Below the pieces are notes generated by a model. It had not been told where the DNA came from. It did no database searches and saw only the letters and a program-made list of their open reading frames with translations. Positions 1 through 10,133 of a stretch of 64,000 nucleotides of DNA are shown here, piece by piece; the stretch's first letter is position 1, and every line of letters begins with the position of its first letter. The stretch spans positions 92,299-156,298 of the forward strand of contig NZ_RHOC01000005.1 of NCBI RefSeq assembly GCF_003946145.1, given 5' to 3'. The position numbers and the translations under genes were made by a program. Source of the DNA: Levilactobacillus huananensis (lineage in GTDB: Bacteria; Bacillota; Bacilli; Lactobacillales; Lactobacillaceae).

Positions 1-519
1 AGGAACCGTACCTTCAGCGTAGCTTTCAGTACGAGACATATCAGCACCGTTCAAACGACCAGCAACCTGCGTCTTGATACCCTTGGCACCAGAGCGCATA
101 GTCCGTTGCATCGTTCCACGCATAGCCCGACGGAAGGCAACACGGCCCTCCAATTGACGAGCGATGTTTTCGCCGACCAATTTTGCATCTAAATCTGGCT
201 TCTTGATTTCAACAATGTTGATGTGAACCCGCTTGCCAGTTAAGTCGTTCAATTCCTTACGGAGATTTTCGACTTCAGAACCACCCTTACCAATAACCAT
301 CCCTGGTTTGGCAGTATGGATTGAGATGTTGACGCGGTTTGCAGCACGCTCAATCTCAACAGTTGAGACAGAGGCGTCAACGAGACGCTTTTCAATGAAT
401 TTACGAATTGCAAGGTCTTCCTTGAGGTAAGCAGCAAAGTCTTTTTCAGCATACCACTTTGCTTCCCAGTCGCGAATGATACCGACCCGTAATCCAGTTG
501 GATTTACTTTTTGTCCCAC
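1..519 (-). CDS. rpsC: 30S ribosomal protein S3 (partial, 3' end outside window)
   Basis: Last visible gene of the S10 operon. The first 173 codons are present; the remaining C-terminal part lies beyond base 1. The N-terminus ([18 protein letters not shown]) is the standard S3 start, leading into the KH domain that contacts mRNA at the small-subunit entry tunnel. The start is GTG, with a strong GAAGGAGGG ribosome binding site that overlaps the end of rplV; only 3 nt separate the rplV stop from this start, so the two are translationally coupled. No anomaly seen. Confidence 0.97.
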   Translation of the reverse strand, partial: MGQKVNPTGLRVGIIRDWEAKWYAEKDFAAYLKEDLAIRKFIEKRLVDASVSTVEIERAANRVNISIHTAKPGMVIGKGGSEVENLRKELNDLTGKRVHINIVEIKKPDLDAKLVGENIARQLEGRVAFRRAMRGTMQRTMRSGAKGIKTQVAGRLNGADMSRTESYAEGTVP

Positions 520-522
520 GCG

Positions 523-879
523 TTATCCCTCCTTCTTTTCAGATACAACAACCGTAATGTGACTCGTACGCTTGTTGATTGGTGAAGCAGAACCCTTAGC
601 ACGAGGACGGAACCGCTTGAGGGTTGGTCCTTCGTTAACGAAGGCTTCGCTGACAACTAGATCTTGACGATCTAAGTCAAAATTGTTTTCTGCATTAGCA
701 ATCGCAGAATTTAAAACTTTTGCCACAACCGGTGAACCACCACGCGGTGTGAACTTTAGAATAGCTAGCGCTTCAGCTACGCTCTTGCCGCGGATAAGAT
801 CGATGACAAGGCGGAGTTTGCGAGCAGCAACTCGAACCGTTTTGGCGGTTGCTTGCGCTGATGTAACTTGTTCAGCCAT
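523..879 (-). CDS. rplV: 50S ribosomal protein L22
   Basis: 118 residues, normal family length. L22 lines the peptide exit tunnel through its extended beta-hairpin. The conserved block [20 protein letters not shown] near the C-terminus is the tunnel-tip region, and the N-terminal [18 protein letters not shown] helix is typical. It sits between rpsS and rpsC in the standard S10 operon order, with a good ribosome binding site (AAGGAGG) just upstream of ATG. Confidence 0.98.
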   Translation of the reverse strand: MAEQVTSAQATAKTVRVAARKLRLVIDLIRGKSVAEALAILKFTPRGGSPVVAKVLNSAIANAENNFDLDRQDLVVSEAFVNEGPTLKRFRPRAKGSASPINKRTSHITVVVSEKKEG

Positions 880-896
880 TTAGTTAATCCTCCTTA

Positions 897-1178
897 TCAA
901 AGAGTTGTTTTCTTATCGTCACTGCTACCATGACCACGGAATAATCTAGTCGGTACGAATTCACCAAGCTTGTGGCCAACCATATCTTCTTGCACGTAAA
1001 CTGGGACATGCTTCCGTCCGTCATAAACTGCAATGGTGTAACCTACGAAGCTAGGGAAAATAGTAGACCGACGTGACCAGGTCTTGATGACGGTCTTCTT
1101 GTCTTGATCCTTCTGCGCATCAATCTTCTTGAGCAAATGCGCATCGGCAAAAGGTCCTTTTTTCAAACTACGACCCAT
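897..1178 (-). CDS. rpsS: 30S ribosomal protein S19
   Basis: 93 residues, complete. It begins [18 protein letters not shown] and contains the conserved stretch [20 protein letters not shown] followed by GHKLGEF, which are S19 signatures. S19 sits in the head of the small subunit next to S13 and the A-site finger. Standard S10 operon position between rplB and rplV. Confidence 0.98.
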   Translation of the reverse strand: MGRSLKKGPFADAHLLKKIDAQKDQDKKTVIKTWSRRSTIFPSFVGYTIAVYDGRKHVPVYVQEDMVGHKLGEFVPTRLFRGHGSSDDKKTTL

Positions 1179-1256
1179 TATGAAACCTCCTCTACTTGTG
1201 GCGCATCGTTATACACGATGATCACCAGGTCTCTTAACATCCGGATTACCGGATGA

Positions 1257-2105
1257 TTACATCTTGGAACCCTTACGACGACGAACGATGAACTTGCTAG
1301 TCTTGTTCTTCTTCTTCCGCGTCTTCTTACCAACGGTCTTCTTACCCCATGGAGAAAGAGGAGATGGTAAACCAACAGGTGCTTTACCTTCACCACCACC
1401 ATGTGGGTGATCGTTAGGGTTCATTACAGAACCACGAACATGTGGACGCTGACCAGCCCAACGATTACGGCCGGCCTTACCGACAACAATCAATTCGTGT
1501 TCTTCGTTACCTACGGCACCGATAGTAGCCCGGTTAACGTTCAAGATCATCCGAACTTCACCAGATGATAAACGAACCAGTACGTACTTGTCATCATTAG
1601 CCTTACCCAATAATTGAGCTGAAGTTCCGGCAGAACGAACCAATTGGCCACCCTTACCAGTCTTTAATTCAATATTGTGAATAACAGTTCCAAATGGAAT
1701 GTTCTTCAATGGTAATGCATTACCGATCTTGATATCAGCTTCTGGACCTGACTGAACCTGAGCACCAACCTTTAAACCTTTAGGTGCAATGATGTAAGAC
1801 TTTACACCATCAGCATAGACTAATAAGGCAATGTTAGCAGTCCGGTTTGGGTCATATTCAATAGCTTTAACGGTTGCAGGAACGTCGTCCTTCATCCGCT
1901 TGAAATCGATGATCCGGTACTGACGCTTGTTACCACCACCACGATGGCGGACAGTCATCTTACCAGCGTTGTTACGGCCGGCTGAGTGACTTTGTGAATC
2001 AAGCAATGACTTTTCAGGAGTCGTCTTAGTGATGACGTCTTTGTAAACCATGCTGGTCATGTTACGACGACCATTGCTTGTTGGTTTGTATTTCTTAATC
2101 GCCAC
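1257..2105 (-). CDS. rplB: 50S ribosomal protein L2
   Basis: 282 residues, usual size. L2 binds 23S rRNA near the peptidyl transferase centre. The C-terminal signature [20 protein letters not shown] is intact and includes the conserved histidine region. The start codon is GTG (GTG GCG ATT AAG) with a GGAGGGAAATAAC ribosome binding region. A 78-nt gap separates it from rpsS. Confidence 0.98.
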   Translation of the reverse strand: MAIKKYKPTSNGRRNMTSMVYKDVITKTTPEKSLLDSQSHSAGRNNAGKMTVRHRGGGNKRQYRIIDFKRMKDDVPATVKAIEYDPNRTANIALLVYADGVKSYIIAPKGLKVGAQVQSGPEADIKIGNALPLKNIPFGTVIHNIELKTGKGGQLVRSAGTSAQLLGKANDDKYVLVRLSSGEVRMILNVNRATIGAVGNEEHELIVVGKAGRNRWAGQRPHVRGSVMNPNDHPHGGGEGKAPVGLPSPLSPWGKKTVGKKTRKKKNKTSKFIVRRRKGSKM

Positions 2106-2131
2106 GTTATTTCCCTCCTATATCTGAGATT

Positions 2132-2419
2132 TTATTCTTCGTTGAATAACTTGATTTCTTTAGAGTCGGCAGATAAGCTGACAATGGCCTTACGACGCTT
2201 CTTAGTTAAGCCTTCGTAACGACCTTGACGCTTCTTCTTACCCTTCAAGTTCATGATGTTGACCTTAACAACCTTAACGTCAAAGATGTCTTCAATGGCA
2301 TGCTTAACTTGTGTCTTGGTTGCTCGTACGTCAACGTCGAACGTGTAACGCTTGTCATCCATAGTAGCCATTGATGCTTCAGTGACAACTGGACGTAAAA
2401 TAATATCGCGTGATTCCAT
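2132..2419 (-). CDS. rplW: 50S ribosomal protein L23
   Basis: 95 residues, complete. L23 lies at the exit of the peptide tunnel and docks SRP and trigger factor. The start ATG shares one base with the rplD stop codon (TAATG), so the pair is translationally coupled. The conserved [13 protein letters not shown] start and the basic [13 protein letters not shown] loop are present. Confidence 0.98.
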   Translation of the reverse strand: MESRDIILRPVVTEASMATMDDKRYTFDVDVRATKTQVKHAIEDIFDVKVVKVNIMNLKGKKKRQGRYEGLTKKRRKAIVSLSADSKEIKLFNEE

Positions 2420-3042
2420 TATGCGAGTACCTCCTCTACTTGAGAAAGTGCTGGTTGGGTAATCACTAACTTGTCGGCGTTAGCAATATCAAGGACATTC
2501 AAGCTCTTGGCAGGAATTACCTTAACATTTGCTAAGTTCCGGGCTGCTAATGCGGCCTTAACGTTGTCATCTTCAAGGACAACCAACGTCTTAGTTGTGA
2601 CGTTCAAACCAGCCAGCATATCAGCGAATTCTTTCGTCTTAGGGGTGTCGAATGATAATCCGTCAACTACGACGAAACTGTCATCGAGAACCTTCTGGGA
2701 AAGAACGGACTTCAATGCTAAACGGCTAACCTTCTTAGGAAGGTGGTAACTGTATGAGCGAGGGGTTGGTCCAAAGACCACACCACCACCGACCCATTGT
2801 GGTGAACGGATGGAACCTTGACGTGCACGACCGGTACCTTTTTGACGCCATGGCTTCTTACCACCACCACGAACGGCACTCCGGTTTTTAACGGCGTGAG
2901 TTCCTTGGCGCATGGATGCCCGTTGCATCAAAATCGTGTCGAACACGACGTTTTCGTTAGGTTCAATACCGAAGATGTCGGCATTCAACGTTACGTCGCC
3001 GTTTTGGCTACCATTTTGTTTGTATAATGCTACGCTTGTCAT
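2419..3042 (-). CDS. rplD: 50S ribosomal protein L4
   Basis: 207 residues, normal length. L4 has a globular domain plus an extended loop reaching the exit tunnel; the loop signature ([19 protein letters not shown]) is intact. In several bacteria L4 also represses its own S10 operon through the mRNA leader, which is relevant to the leader upstream of rpsJ here. Ends in a one-base overlap with rplW. Confidence 0.98.
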   Translation of the reverse strand: MTSVALYKQNGSQNGDVTLNADIFGIEPNENVVFDTILMQRASMRQGTHAVKNRSAVRGGGKKPWRQKGTGRARQGSIRSPQWVGGGVVFGPTPRSYSYHLPKKVSRLALKSVLSQKVLDDSFVVVDGLSFDTPKTKEFADMLAGLNVTTKTLVVLEDDNVKAALAARNLANVKVIPAKSLNVLDIANADKLVITQPALSQVEEVLA

Positions 3043-3063
3043 TTAATTATCCTCCCTTCCTAA

Positions 3064-3714
3064 TTAGTTATCTGAATGCTTTTCACGTGGTGGGCGAACA
3101 GCACTCTTAACAGTAACGAGTGACTTGTTAGCACCTGGCACGTTACCCTTGATCAACAGAACGTTGTTTTCAACATCTGCCTTAACAACTTCAAGGTTCA
3201 AGATAGTAACTTGCTTGTTACCCATCCGGCCTGGAAGCTTCATACCAGGGAATACCCGGTTAATGATAGCACCCAGAGAACCTGGACGACGGTGATAACG
3301 AGAACCGTGAGCCATAGGGCCACGACGTTGACCGTCCTTATGAACGTTACCTTGGTAACCATGACCTTTAGTTACACCAGTGACATCAACGATGTCTCCT
3401 GCTTGGAAGGTATCAACTTTAACTTCGTCTGCTACCTTGTAATCTCCCAGCTCAACATCTCTGAATTCACGAATGAAGCGCTTAGGAGTCGTGTTTGCTT
3501 TTGCTACATGACCTTGTTCGGGCTTGTTGCTGAGTACTTCACGCTTGTCTTGGTAACCAAGTTGAATGGCATCGTAACCGTCGTTTTCCATTGTCTTAAC
3601 TTGCAACACTACGTTTGGGGTTGCTTCGACAACAGTAACGGGGATTAATTCGCCAGCATCAGTGAAGACCTGCGTCATCCCGACCTTTTTCCCTAAGATT
3701 CCTTTTGTGGTCAT
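3064..3714 (-). CDS. rplC: 50S ribosomal protein L3
   Basis: 216 residues. Begins [20 protein letters not shown] and carries the central extension ([30 protein letters not shown]) that approaches the peptidyl transferase centre, where substitutions elsewhere give pleuromutilin or linezolid resistance. No such change can be judged here. Second gene of the S10 operon. Confidence 0.98.
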   Translation of the reverse strand: MTTKGILGKKVGMTQVFTDAGELIPVTVVEATPNVVLQVKTMENDGYDAIQLGYQDKREVLSNKPEQGHVAKANTTPKRFIREFRDVELGDYKVADEVKVDTFQAGDIVDVTGVTKGHGYQGNVHKDGQRRGPMAHGSRYHRRPGSLGAIINRVFPGMKLPGRMGNKQVTILNLEVVKADVENNVLLIKGNVPGANKSLVTVKSAVRPPREKHSDN

Positions 3715-3752
3715 GAGTACACCTCCGATTATATTGTATTTATTTTGAAAAA

Positions 3753-4061
3753 TTATAACTTGATTTCGATGTCCACACCACTAGGCAAGTCGAGCTTCAT
3801 TAATGAGTCAACTGTCTTTGGCGTTGGATTAACGATATCGATCAAACGCTTGTGAGTCCGCATTTCGAACTGTTCACGTGAGTCCTTAAACTTATGTGGT
3901 GAACGTAATACGGTGTAGATCGTCCGTTCTGTTGGTAATGGAATAGGACCAGAGATACCGGCACCTGTTCTCTTAGCAGTTTCAACGATCTTCTCTGCTG
4001 ATTGGTCGAGGATACGATGTTCGTAAGCCTTCAACCGAATCCGAATTTTTTGTTTTGCCAT
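3753..4061 (-). CDS. rpsJ: 30S ribosomal protein S10 (NusE)
   Basis: 102 residues, first gene of the operon. S10 is both a small-subunit head protein and NusE, which joins NusB and NusG in antitermination. The sequence [30 protein letters not shown] is a classic S10 start. A strong ribosome binding site (GAAGGAGGGAAC) precedes ATG. A leader of about 160 nt separates it from its promoter. Confidence 0.98.
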   Translation of the reverse strand: MAKQKIRIRLKAYEHRILDQSAEKIVETAKRTGAGISGPIPLPTERTIYTVLRSPHKFKDSREQFEMRTHKRLIDIVNPTPKTVDSLMKLDLPSGVDIEIKL

Positions 4062-4224
4062 TGTGTTCCCTCCTTCGTCTATTTTAAAAATAAGACTAAC
4101 TCCGTGGAAATTCCCGCCACGCCCTCATGGCAAAGCGGCCGGGCGTGTCGCAATCTCCCACATCATCGCTTAAACTTTTTGGCGATCCCCAGGGGGCGCA
4201 AATGTCCCCTCAGAAATTCAGCAC
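4062..4224 (-). promoter_or_regulatory. structured 5' leader of the S10 operon
   Basis: About 160 nt between the predicted transcription start and rpsJ. It can form GC-rich stems, for example GAGGGGACA/TGCGCCCCC and a larger hairpin around GGCCGCTTTGCC...GGCGTGGCGG. S10 leaders bound by L4 are known in Enterobacteria and Bacillus; a similar autoregulatory role here is inference from position and structure only. Confidence 0.5.
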
Positions 4225-4230
4225 TTAACT

Positions 4231-4259
4231 ATCATACTAAATAAAGTGCCATATGGCAA
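4231..4259 (-). promoter_or_regulatory. S10 operon promoter
   Basis: TTGCCA - 17 bp - TATGAT on the minus strand, one mismatch from consensus in each hexamer, pointing at rpsJ. The rest of 4260-4505 holds no gene that I can see. Confidence 0.8.
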
Positions 4260-4385
4260 GGGTTTTCGCGAAATTGCTTGCGATTTGTCTTAAATAATTA
4301 TTGGCTATTCCTAGCATAACCTGGAAGTTTTAATCAACTTTCTTCTAATTAAATACAATTTAACTGAATTCAATGAAAAAGAACG

Positions 4386-4399
4386 ACTGGTCATCCAGT
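4386..4399 (-). terminator. possible weak terminator downstream of the MATE gene
   Basis: Short hairpin ACTGG-ATGA-CCAGT about 105 nt after the MATE stop, followed on the minus strand by CGTTCTTTTTC. The stem is only 5 bp, and T-runs lie on both sides, so it is a weak call. Confidence 0.3.
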
Positions 4400-4505
4400 T
4401 TTTCCCAATTAAGGCCAACGCGTGTTATTATACCTTATCTTTGACAAATCTCCTAATAAAATTATCGTGATTCTCTTAAATAGGCCCTGACCCGCGAGCA
4501 CACGG

Positions 4506-5843
4506 TCAGTCTTTCTCTTCCCCCCACCGGTGCTTAAAGGTTGTCCGTGCCAAAAGCCATCCCAACAGACCAGTCACAACATCAGCGGCCGGCTGCGCCC
4601 AGATAATGCCGTGATAACCCAATAACTCAGCGCCAACAGCAACGAATAAGTAGAAGACCACGCCTTGCCGTGAGATAGACATCAGAAGTGCCGCTAACGC
4701 CTTCCCTGTGCTTTGAAAGACCGTCGTGTAGACTAATACTACCCCTACGAATGGCGTTGTTACGAGAAAGGTCCGAAGCATATATGTCCCTGCGGTCATA
4801 ACCGCTTGATTGTGGAGAAATAGTCCAATGAGGCTTGGCGCAAAAACCATCAAGAGAATGGCGACGACTAAGGCGTAGCCCACCTCTACTAGCAGGTCAA
4901 AGCGGAGAACCTGATTGAATCGCTTTTGATTTTTTGCCCCATACGTGTAACCAATCAGTGGCTGGGCGCCAAAGGCAAATCCGATCATAACCAACATGAT
5001 AACCAGATAGACCTTGAGCACGATCCCCATTGCAGCCACCCGTGTTGGGCCAAAATTGACCAGATAGCGATTCAAGACCGCCGTTCCGAATGCCTGCATC
5101 AGGTTTGTAATTGATCCTGGGATCCCAATCAAAAGCACCTGTCTCAGCAGGTAACGATTAATGTGACTTTGTCGACCATCAATCGTTACCACCTGACAAT
5201 AGCAAGCCGTCAGCCAGAGCAATAGAATTGCTGAGAGACTATAGCCAATAATCGTCGCTAAAGCCGCCCCAGCCGCTCCCATACCCGCTGAAAAAATCAG
5301 AAGAGGATCAAGAATAATGGTAACCACTGTTCCCACCATTGTGCCAATCATCGACTGGGTCGCAAAACCCTCGGTTCTAATCAAGTTTCCTGAGACAATT
5401 GAGACCATGATTGGCATAGCACCCAGGGACATGATGCGGTAAAACTGCTCGGTATAATGGTAAGTCGTCGATGTTGCCCCAAACATCATCAAAATGGGGC
5501 GCGTGAACGCTAGCAGAAAGACAGTCACCAGCAATCCAACCACAATCGCCCCATAGAGGCAAAAACTACTGACGCGCTTAGCCGTCTGAAAGTCCTTCTC
5601 ACCCAATAATCGTGAAATCAGAGAACTTCCCCCGAGACCGAAGATATCCCCGACCGCAATTAGAAACGAAAATAAAGGCGTGCACAGGGCCACTCCTGCG
5701 ACCAAAGCCGTATTTTGCGTCTGTGAAACGAAATATGTATCCGCCAAATTGTAAATCATACTAGCCACCATGCCCAGTACGACGGGCAATGCCAGCTTGA
5801 AATAGGCCCGCGGAATCGGCTCTTTTTCAAACAATTCTTCCAT
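4506..5843 (-). CDS. MATE family multidrug/sodium efflux protein
   Basis: 445 residues, the usual 12-helix MATE length, in two MatE halves. The N-terminus (PRAYFKLALPVVLGMVASMIYNLADTYFVSQ) is the typical first helix pair, and many hydrophobic segments follow. Members exchange cations for drugs or metabolites across the cytoplasmic membrane; the substrate cannot be read from sequence. It is wedged between two ribosomal operons but has its own extended -10 promoter and is insulated by the fusA terminator, so it is not functionally tied to them. Confidence 0.9.
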   Translation of the reverse strand: MEELFEKEPIPRAYFKLALPVVLGMVASMIYNLADTYFVSQTQNTALVAGVALCTPLFSFLIAVGDIFGLGGSSLISRLLGEKDFQTAKRVSSFCLYGAIVVGLLVTVFLLAFTRPILMMFGATSTTYHYTEQFYRIMSLGAMPIMVSIVSGNLIRTEGFATQSMIGTMVGTVVTIILDPLLIFSAGMGAAGAALATIIGYSLSAILLLWLTACYCQVVTIDGRQSHINRYLLRQVLLIGIPGSITNLMQAFGTAVLNRYLVNFGPTRVAAMGIVLKVYLVIMLVMIGFAFGAQPLIGYTYGAKNQKRFNQVLRFDLLVEVGYALVVAILLMVFAPSLIGLFLHNQAVMTAGTYMLRTFLVTTPFVGVVLVYTTVFQSTGKALAALLMSISRQGVVFYLFVAVGAELLGYHGIIWAQPAADVVTGLLGWLLARTTFKHRWGEEKD

Positions 5844-5883
5844 TATATGGTCACTTCTCTCTTTTTGAATCTATGCCTCACAA

Positions 5884-5889
5884 ATTATA
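5884..5889 (-). promoter_or_regulatory. extended -10 promoter of the MATE gene
   Basis: Perfect TATAAT preceded by TGG (extended -10), about 40 nt upstream of the start, with no good -35. It lies just downstream of the fusA terminator. Confidence 0.55.
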
Positions 5890-5906
5890 CCACGCGATCA
5901 AGGCAC

Positions 5907-5936
5907 AAAAAAACGCCCCACCATAAGGTGAGACGT
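5907..5936 (-). terminator. intrinsic terminator of the str operon (fusA)
   Basis: 10-bp stem ACGTCTCACC / GGTGGGGCGT (two G-U pairs) with loop TTAT, followed by seven T on the minus strand, about 20 nt after the fusA stop. Confidence 0.92.
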
Positions 5937-5956
5937 TTCTTTACAGAAGAGTCGGA

Positions 5957-8056
5957 CTAGTCTTCGACTGGAGTGCCGCCATTCTTCTTGATAATATCAG
6001 CTTGAACACTCTTTGGCGTTGGTTCGTAGTGGTCAAACGTCATGGTAAAGGTACCACGACCTTGAGAAGCAGAACGTAACGTTGTAGCGTAACCGAACAT
6101 TTCGGATAACGGAACGAAGGAGTGAATCATTTGTGCGTTTCCACGAGCTTCCATACCATCGACCTTACCACGACGTGCGGTAACTTGGCCCATAATATCA
6201 CCCATGTACTCTTCTGGTACCAGGATATCAACCTTCATGATTGGTTCCAAGATAACAGGACCAGCACTTTGGACAGCCTTACGTAAAGCCAACGAAGCGG
6301 CAACCTTGAAGGCTGCTTCACTAGAATCGACTTCATGGTAACTACCATCGTATAACTTAGCCTTAACATCAACCAATGGATAACCGGCTAAGACACCGTT
6401 TGCCATGGCTTCTTGCAGACCTTGGTCAACTGAAGGGATAAATTCACGAGGAACAACCCCACCAACGATAGCGTCTTCGAATTCGTAACCCTTACCACGT
6501 TCGTTAGGGGTGAATTCGATCCAAACGTCACCATATTGACCTTTACCACCAGATTGACGAACGAACTTACCTTGGACCTTAGTTGGCTTCGTGAAGGCTT
6601 CACGATAAGCAACTTGAGGAGCACCAATGTCCGCTTCAACCTTGAATTCACGCTTCATACGGTCAATGATGATGTCCAAGTGAAGTTCACCCATCCCGGC
6701 GATCAGAGTTTCACCAGTTTCAGGGTTAGTTTCAGCCTTGAAAGTTGGGTCTTCTTCAGAAAGCTTTTGTAAGGCGTTGTTCATCTTGTCTTGGTCAGCC
6801 TTCGTCTTAGGTTCCACGGCAACCTGGATAACTGGATCTGGGAAGTTCATGGATTCCAAGTGAAGTGGGTGATCAGGGTCAGTCAAAGAGTCACCAGTAG
6901 TGGTGTTCTTCAAACCAATGGCCCCGGCAATATCACCGGAGAAGACTTCTGGAATTTCTTGACGGTGATTGGAGTGCATTTGCAGCAGACGTCCAACACG
7001 TTCACGCTTGTCCTTAGTGGCGTTCAAGACATATGAACCACCTTCCAAGGTACCGGAGTAAACCCGGATGTATGTCAAACGACCAACGAATGGGTCGGTG
7101 GCAACCTTGAAGGCTAAGGCAGCGAATGGCGCGTCGTCATCGGCACGCAGTGTAACGGCTTCATCAGTATCAGGAACAGTGGCGTTGTATGGCTTAACAT
7201 CCAATGGAGATGGTAAGTAGTCCACAACGGCGTCCATCAACATTTGAACACCCTTATCCTTGAAAGCAGAACCGGCGAAGACTGGGAACATTTCCAGCTT
7301 CAACGTTGCACGCCGAATAGCGGCCTTAAGTTCTGCCTTGGTGATTTCTTCACCTTCAAGGTACTTTTCCATGATTTCATCATCAACGTCAGCGACGCTT
7401 TCGATGATGCCTTCATGACGTTTCTTAGCTTCTTCAAGCATGTCAGCAGGGATTTCAACTGTGTCCCATGAGGAACCCAATTCATCCTTGTCGTAAACGT
7501 AGGCTTTCATCTCGATTAAGTCAACAACACCTGCGAAATCATCTTCGGCACCGATTGCCATTTGTAAGGCAACCGCGTTGGCTTGTAACCGGTCGTGAAT
7601 GGAGTTAACTGAGAAGTCGAAGTCGGCACCCAGCTTATCCATCTTGTTCACGAACACGATACGAGGAACATCGAAATCTGAGGCTTGACGCCAAACAGTT
7701 TCGGTTTGTGGTTCAACACCGGCTTGACCGTCTAAGACAGTTACGGCACCATCAAGCACACGCAAAGAACGTTCAACTTCAACAGTGAAGTCCACGTGCC
7801 CTGGAGTATCGATGATGTTGATCCGGTGACCCTTCCATTCCGCAGTCGTTGCGGCAGAAGTGATCGTGATACCACGTTCTTGTTCTTGTTCCATCCAGTC
7901 CATTTGTGAAGCCCCATCGTGGGTTTCACCAATCTTGTGGATCTTACCAGTGTAATACAGGATACGCTCAGTGGTCGTCGTCTTACCAGCATCGATGTGA
8001 GCCATGATACCGATATTACGAGTCTTATCAAGCGGGAATTCACGAGTATTAGCCAT
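5957..8056 (-). CDS. fusA: translation elongation factor G
   Basis: 699 residues. This GTPase drives ribosomal translocation. It starts [28 protein letters not shown], with the P-loop AHIDAGKT, switch region RGITI, DTPGH and NKMD in order, then domains II-V to the C-terminus. An in-frame extension of 46 codons upstream is open, but it runs through hairpins and lacks family similarity. The chosen ATG has GAGAGGAG about 13 nt upstream. Third gene of rpsL-rpsG-fusA; no tuf follows, as is common in lactobacilli. Confidence 0.98.
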   Translation of the reverse strand: MANTREFPLDKTRNIGIMAHIDAGKTTTTERILYYTGKIHKIGETHDGASQMDWMEQEQERGITITSAATTAEWKGHRINIIDTPGHVDFTVEVERSLRVLDGAVTVLDGQAGVEPQTETVWRQASDFDVPRIVFVNKMDKLGADFDFSVNSIHDRLQANAVALQMAIGAEDDFAGVVDLIEMKAYVYDKDELGSSWDTVEIPADMLEEAKKRHEGIIESVADVDDEIMEKYLEGEEITKAELKAAIRRATLKLEMFPVFAGSAFKDKGVQMLMDAVVDYLPSPLDVKPYNATVPDTDEAVTLRADDDAPFAALAFKVATDPFVGRLTYIRVYSGTLEGGSYVLNATKDKRERVGRLLQMHSNHRQEIPEVFSGDIAGAIGLKNTTTGDSLTDPDHPLHLESMNFPDPVIQVAVEPKTKADQDKMNNALQKLSEEDPTFKAETNPETGETLIAGMGELHLDIIIDRMKREFKVEADIGAPQVAYREAFTKPTKVQGKFVRQSGGKGQYGDVWIEFTPNERGKGYEFEDAIVGGVVPREFIPSVDQGLQEAMANGVLAGYPLVDVKAKLYDGSYHEVDSSEAAFKVAASLALRKAVQSAGPVILEPIMKVDILVPEEYMGDIMGQVTARRGKVDGMEARGNAQMIHSFVPLSEMFGYATTLRSASQGRGTFTMTFDHYEPTPKSVQADIIKKNGGTPVED

Positions 8057-8099
8057 GATTAATGTGTAACTCCTCTCAAAATTGATCGTAGATTGTGCC

Positions 8100-8204
8100 A
8101 AAAAGTGACTACTAACATCGCAATTGATTTTAGTAGCCACCTCTGGATTAAAGGATTGCTCCTTTAAGTTAGAGGCGTGAGAGTCATGAGACACTCCGCT
8201 CTAA
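8100..8204 (-). promoter_or_regulatory. fusA leader with three hairpins, the last terminator-like
   Basis: The 189-nt rpsG-fusA spacer holds three consecutive minus-strand hairpins. First is GTTAGAG...CTCTAAC (8168-8204), second TTAAAGGA-GCAA-TCCTTTAA (8148-8167), third GTGGCTACTAA...TTAGTAGTCAC (8105-8140) followed directly by TTTTT. The third has the form of an intrinsic terminator inside the operon, about 45 nt before the fusA start. A role in attenuating fusA relative to rpsLG is inference. Confidence 0.55.
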
Positions 8205-8245
8205 CATTTTATCACACCGCGATTAAAGCAGTGCGATGGCTGCTC

Positions 8246-8716
8246 CTACCAACGGTAGTGGGCGAAGGCACGGTTGGCATCTGCCATCCGGTGAGTGTCT
8301 TCACGCTTTTTAACAGCAGCACCCGTGTTGTTGGCAGCATCCATGATTTCACGCGCTAAGCGTTCAACCATCGTGTGTTCACCACGTAAACGAGAGTACT
8401 GTACCATCCAACGAAGACCAAGAGTCGTCCGACGATCTGGACGAACTTCGATTGGGACTTGGTAGTTTGATCCACCAACCCGGCGAGCCTTGACTTCCAA
8501 GACTGGCATAACGTTCTTCATTGCTTCTTCGAAGACTTCCACTGGATCGTTACCAGTTTCGTTCTTAATGATGTCGAAGGCACCATAAATGATTTTAGTT
8601 GAAGTTCCGCGTTTCCCATCCATCATCGTGTGGTTAATCAAACGAGTAACCAACTTTGAGTTGTAAATTGGATCAGGAAGGACTTCACGCTTTTGTACAA
8701 TTCCTTTTCTAGGCAT
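8246..8716 (-). CDS. rpsG: 30S ribosomal protein S7
   Basis: 156 residues, complete. Starts [28 protein letters not shown] and ends [15 protein letters not shown], both diagnostic. S7 nucleates head assembly of the small subunit and is the classic translational repressor of the str operon. The rpsL-rpsG spacer contains a stable hairpin (AACTG-CTTG-ACGG paired with CCGT-CAAG-CAGTT, about 8745-8775) that could be a binding site, which is inference. Confidence 0.98.
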   Translation of the reverse strand: MPRKGIVQKREVLPDPIYNSKLVTRLINHTMMDGKRGTSTKIIYGAFDIIKNETGNDPVEVFEEAMKNVMPVLEVKARRVGGSNYQVPIEVRPDRRTTLGLRWMVQYSRLRGEHTMVERLAREIMDAANNTGAAVKKREDTHRMADANRAFAHYRW

Positions 8717-8789
8717 TATATTATCCTCCTTGAATATTGTTTAGTAACTGCTTGACGGCATCCGTGCAAGTCAGTTAATGTCGTGATTC

Positions 8790-9203
8790 TTAATCCTTAG
8801 GCTTCTTGGTACCGTACTTAGAACGGCTTTGACGACGGTCGGTAACACCGGCAGTATCAAGCGCACCACGCACGATGTGGTAACGAACCCCAGGTAAATC
8901 CTTCACCCGGCCACCACGAATTAAGACAACACTATGTTCTTGAAGGTTATGACCAATACCAGGAATGTAAGCAGTCACTTCAATTAAGTTTGACAACCGT
9001 ACACGTGCATATTTCCGTAAAGCTGAGTTAGGCTTCTTAGGTGTCATGGTACCGACACGAGTAGCAACCCCACGCTTTTGAGGAGCAGGATTCTTAACTT
9101 GAGCTTTTTTGAAACTGTTATACCCGTAGTTTAAAGCTGGGGCATCTGATTTAGAACTATTAGATTTACGACCTTTACGCACCAATTGGTTGATAGTAGG
9201 CAT
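8790..9203 (-). CDS. rpsL: 30S ribosomal protein S12
   Basis: 137 residues. Decoding-centre protein. The streptomycin-critical loop reads [19 protein letters not shown], with the key lysine of PKKPNS intact (wild type). A second conserved block [17 protein letters not shown] is present. First gene of the str operon behind a strong promoter and a leader of about 170 nt; ribosome binding site AAGGAGG. Confidence 0.98.
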   Translation of the reverse strand: MPTINQLVRKGRKSNSSKSDAPALNYGYNSFKKAQVKNPAPQKRGVATRVGTMTPKKPNSALRKYARVRLSNLIEVTAYIPGIGHNLQEHSVVLIRGGRVKDLPGVRYHIVRGALDTAGVTDRRQSRSKYGTKKPKD

Positions 9204-9253
9204 CTAACTAGTCCTCCTTTCTGTATTCTGATAGAGTTTAAGTCCACACATCC

Positions 9254-9326
9254 AGGTGGTTCATTTTTCTTGAAAGAAAAAAGCCACCTAGACGGGGGAT
9301 CTAATTGAAGTGTCCCTCCCGCCGTC
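9254..9326 (-). promoter_or_regulatory. structured leader of the str operon
   Basis: Two stem-loops on the minus strand: GACGGCGGGA...TCCCCCGTC (9291-9326), then AGGTGG...CCACCT (9254-9289), whose ascending arm contains TTTTTT. Together they could act as alternative structures, but no clean terminator geometry is seen. Confidence 0.45.
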
Positions 9327-9380
9327 AGTCAGCATGTCTGGTATGTTACCCGAGACCTGTCTGCGAAAAGCACCTTGAAT

Positions 9381-9409
9381 AGAATACCATGCCAGAAAAC
9401 CAATGTCAA
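9381..9409 (-). promoter_or_regulatory. str operon promoter
   Basis: TTGACA - 17 bp - TATTCT with an extended -10 (TGG before the hexamer). Among the strongest-looking promoters in the window, as expected for ribosomal genes. Confidence 0.88.
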
Positions 9410-9478
9410 TAAGGGTTATCACAATTCTCTGAAAACAATCTGGCATTTTTCACGGAGGTATCTAAGAGGTGATCACAC

Positions 9479-10132
9479 ATGTCAACTTTTTTCCTATTCT
9501 GTTACGGTTGTTGCTTTGGTTCCTTGATTGGTGCCACCAGCAGTCGCTATGCCCGCCACGAATCACCCAATACACCAGGATCTCATTGCGATACCTGTCA
9601 AACACCACTCCGACCTTGGCAACTCATTCCCATTCTGAGTTATCTCTATCAACGTGGACGTTGTCACACCTGTCACGCTGCAATTCCTTTACAGACCCTT
9701 ATCCTCGAAATATCTGGTGGTTGGCTGGCCACCACCATCACGGGGCCGGCGACCCTGCTCACAGTTATCTGGCTCTACTTGTGGGGGTATGCCGCGCTGT
9801 GTGATGCTGCCACCCAAACCTTCCCCAGTATTATCAGTTGGCTAAGTCTCCCCGTGCTGTTCTGGACATCTAGTCCCCTCATCTGGGGGCTAGCCATGCT
9901 CTGGCTACTTGGTATCCGTCTAATCTGGCCATCCCTGTCCGAACCACTCATCGGTGACGGCGATCTAGAATTTATAGGCCTCTATGGCTTGGCTTTTGGT
10001 GTGCAAGCGCTGGCCTGGTGGCTATTGACCGCTTGCCTCCTGGCGCTAGTTATCAATCGCCATTTTCCTGGACGAATTGCCCTGATCCCCTATTTGACCA
10101 GTAGTGCGCTGGGATGGTGGCTCTATTCCTAG
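9479..10132 (+). CDS. comC: type IV prepilin peptidase (A24 family, ComC-like)
   Basis: 217 residues, membrane-embedded aspartyl peptidase that cleaves and usually methylates prepilin-like proteins such as ComGC. The N-terminal cytoplasmic domain has the paired zinc cysteines CDTC...CHTC around a PWQLIPILSYL core. The two catalytic aspartates are visible in the CDAATQTFP and GDGDLEF contexts. AGAGGTG precedes ATG. It is alone on the plus strand between rpsL and rpoC; no comG genes are in the window, so its substrates are elsewhere. Confidence 0.92.
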   Translation: MSTFFLFCYGCCFGSLIGATSSRYARHESPNTPGSHCDTCQTPLRPWQLIPILSYLYQRGRCHTCHAAIPLQTLILEISGGWLATTITGPATLLTVIWLYLWGYAALCDAATQTFPSIISWLSLPVLFWTSSPLIWGLAMLWLLGIRLIWPSLSEPLIGDGDLEFIGLYGLAFGVQALAWWLLTACLLALVINRHFPGRIALIPYLTSSALGWWLYS

Positions 10133-10133
10133 A

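Noticed and set aside
3211..3648. 145-codon open frame on the plus strand
   Set aside because: Antisense to rplC; low-complexity T/V-rich product, no ribosome binding site, no family.
8057..8194. N-terminal extension of EF-G
   Set aside because: In-frame but runs through the leader hairpins; EF-G proteins begin at the [16 protein letters not shown] start.
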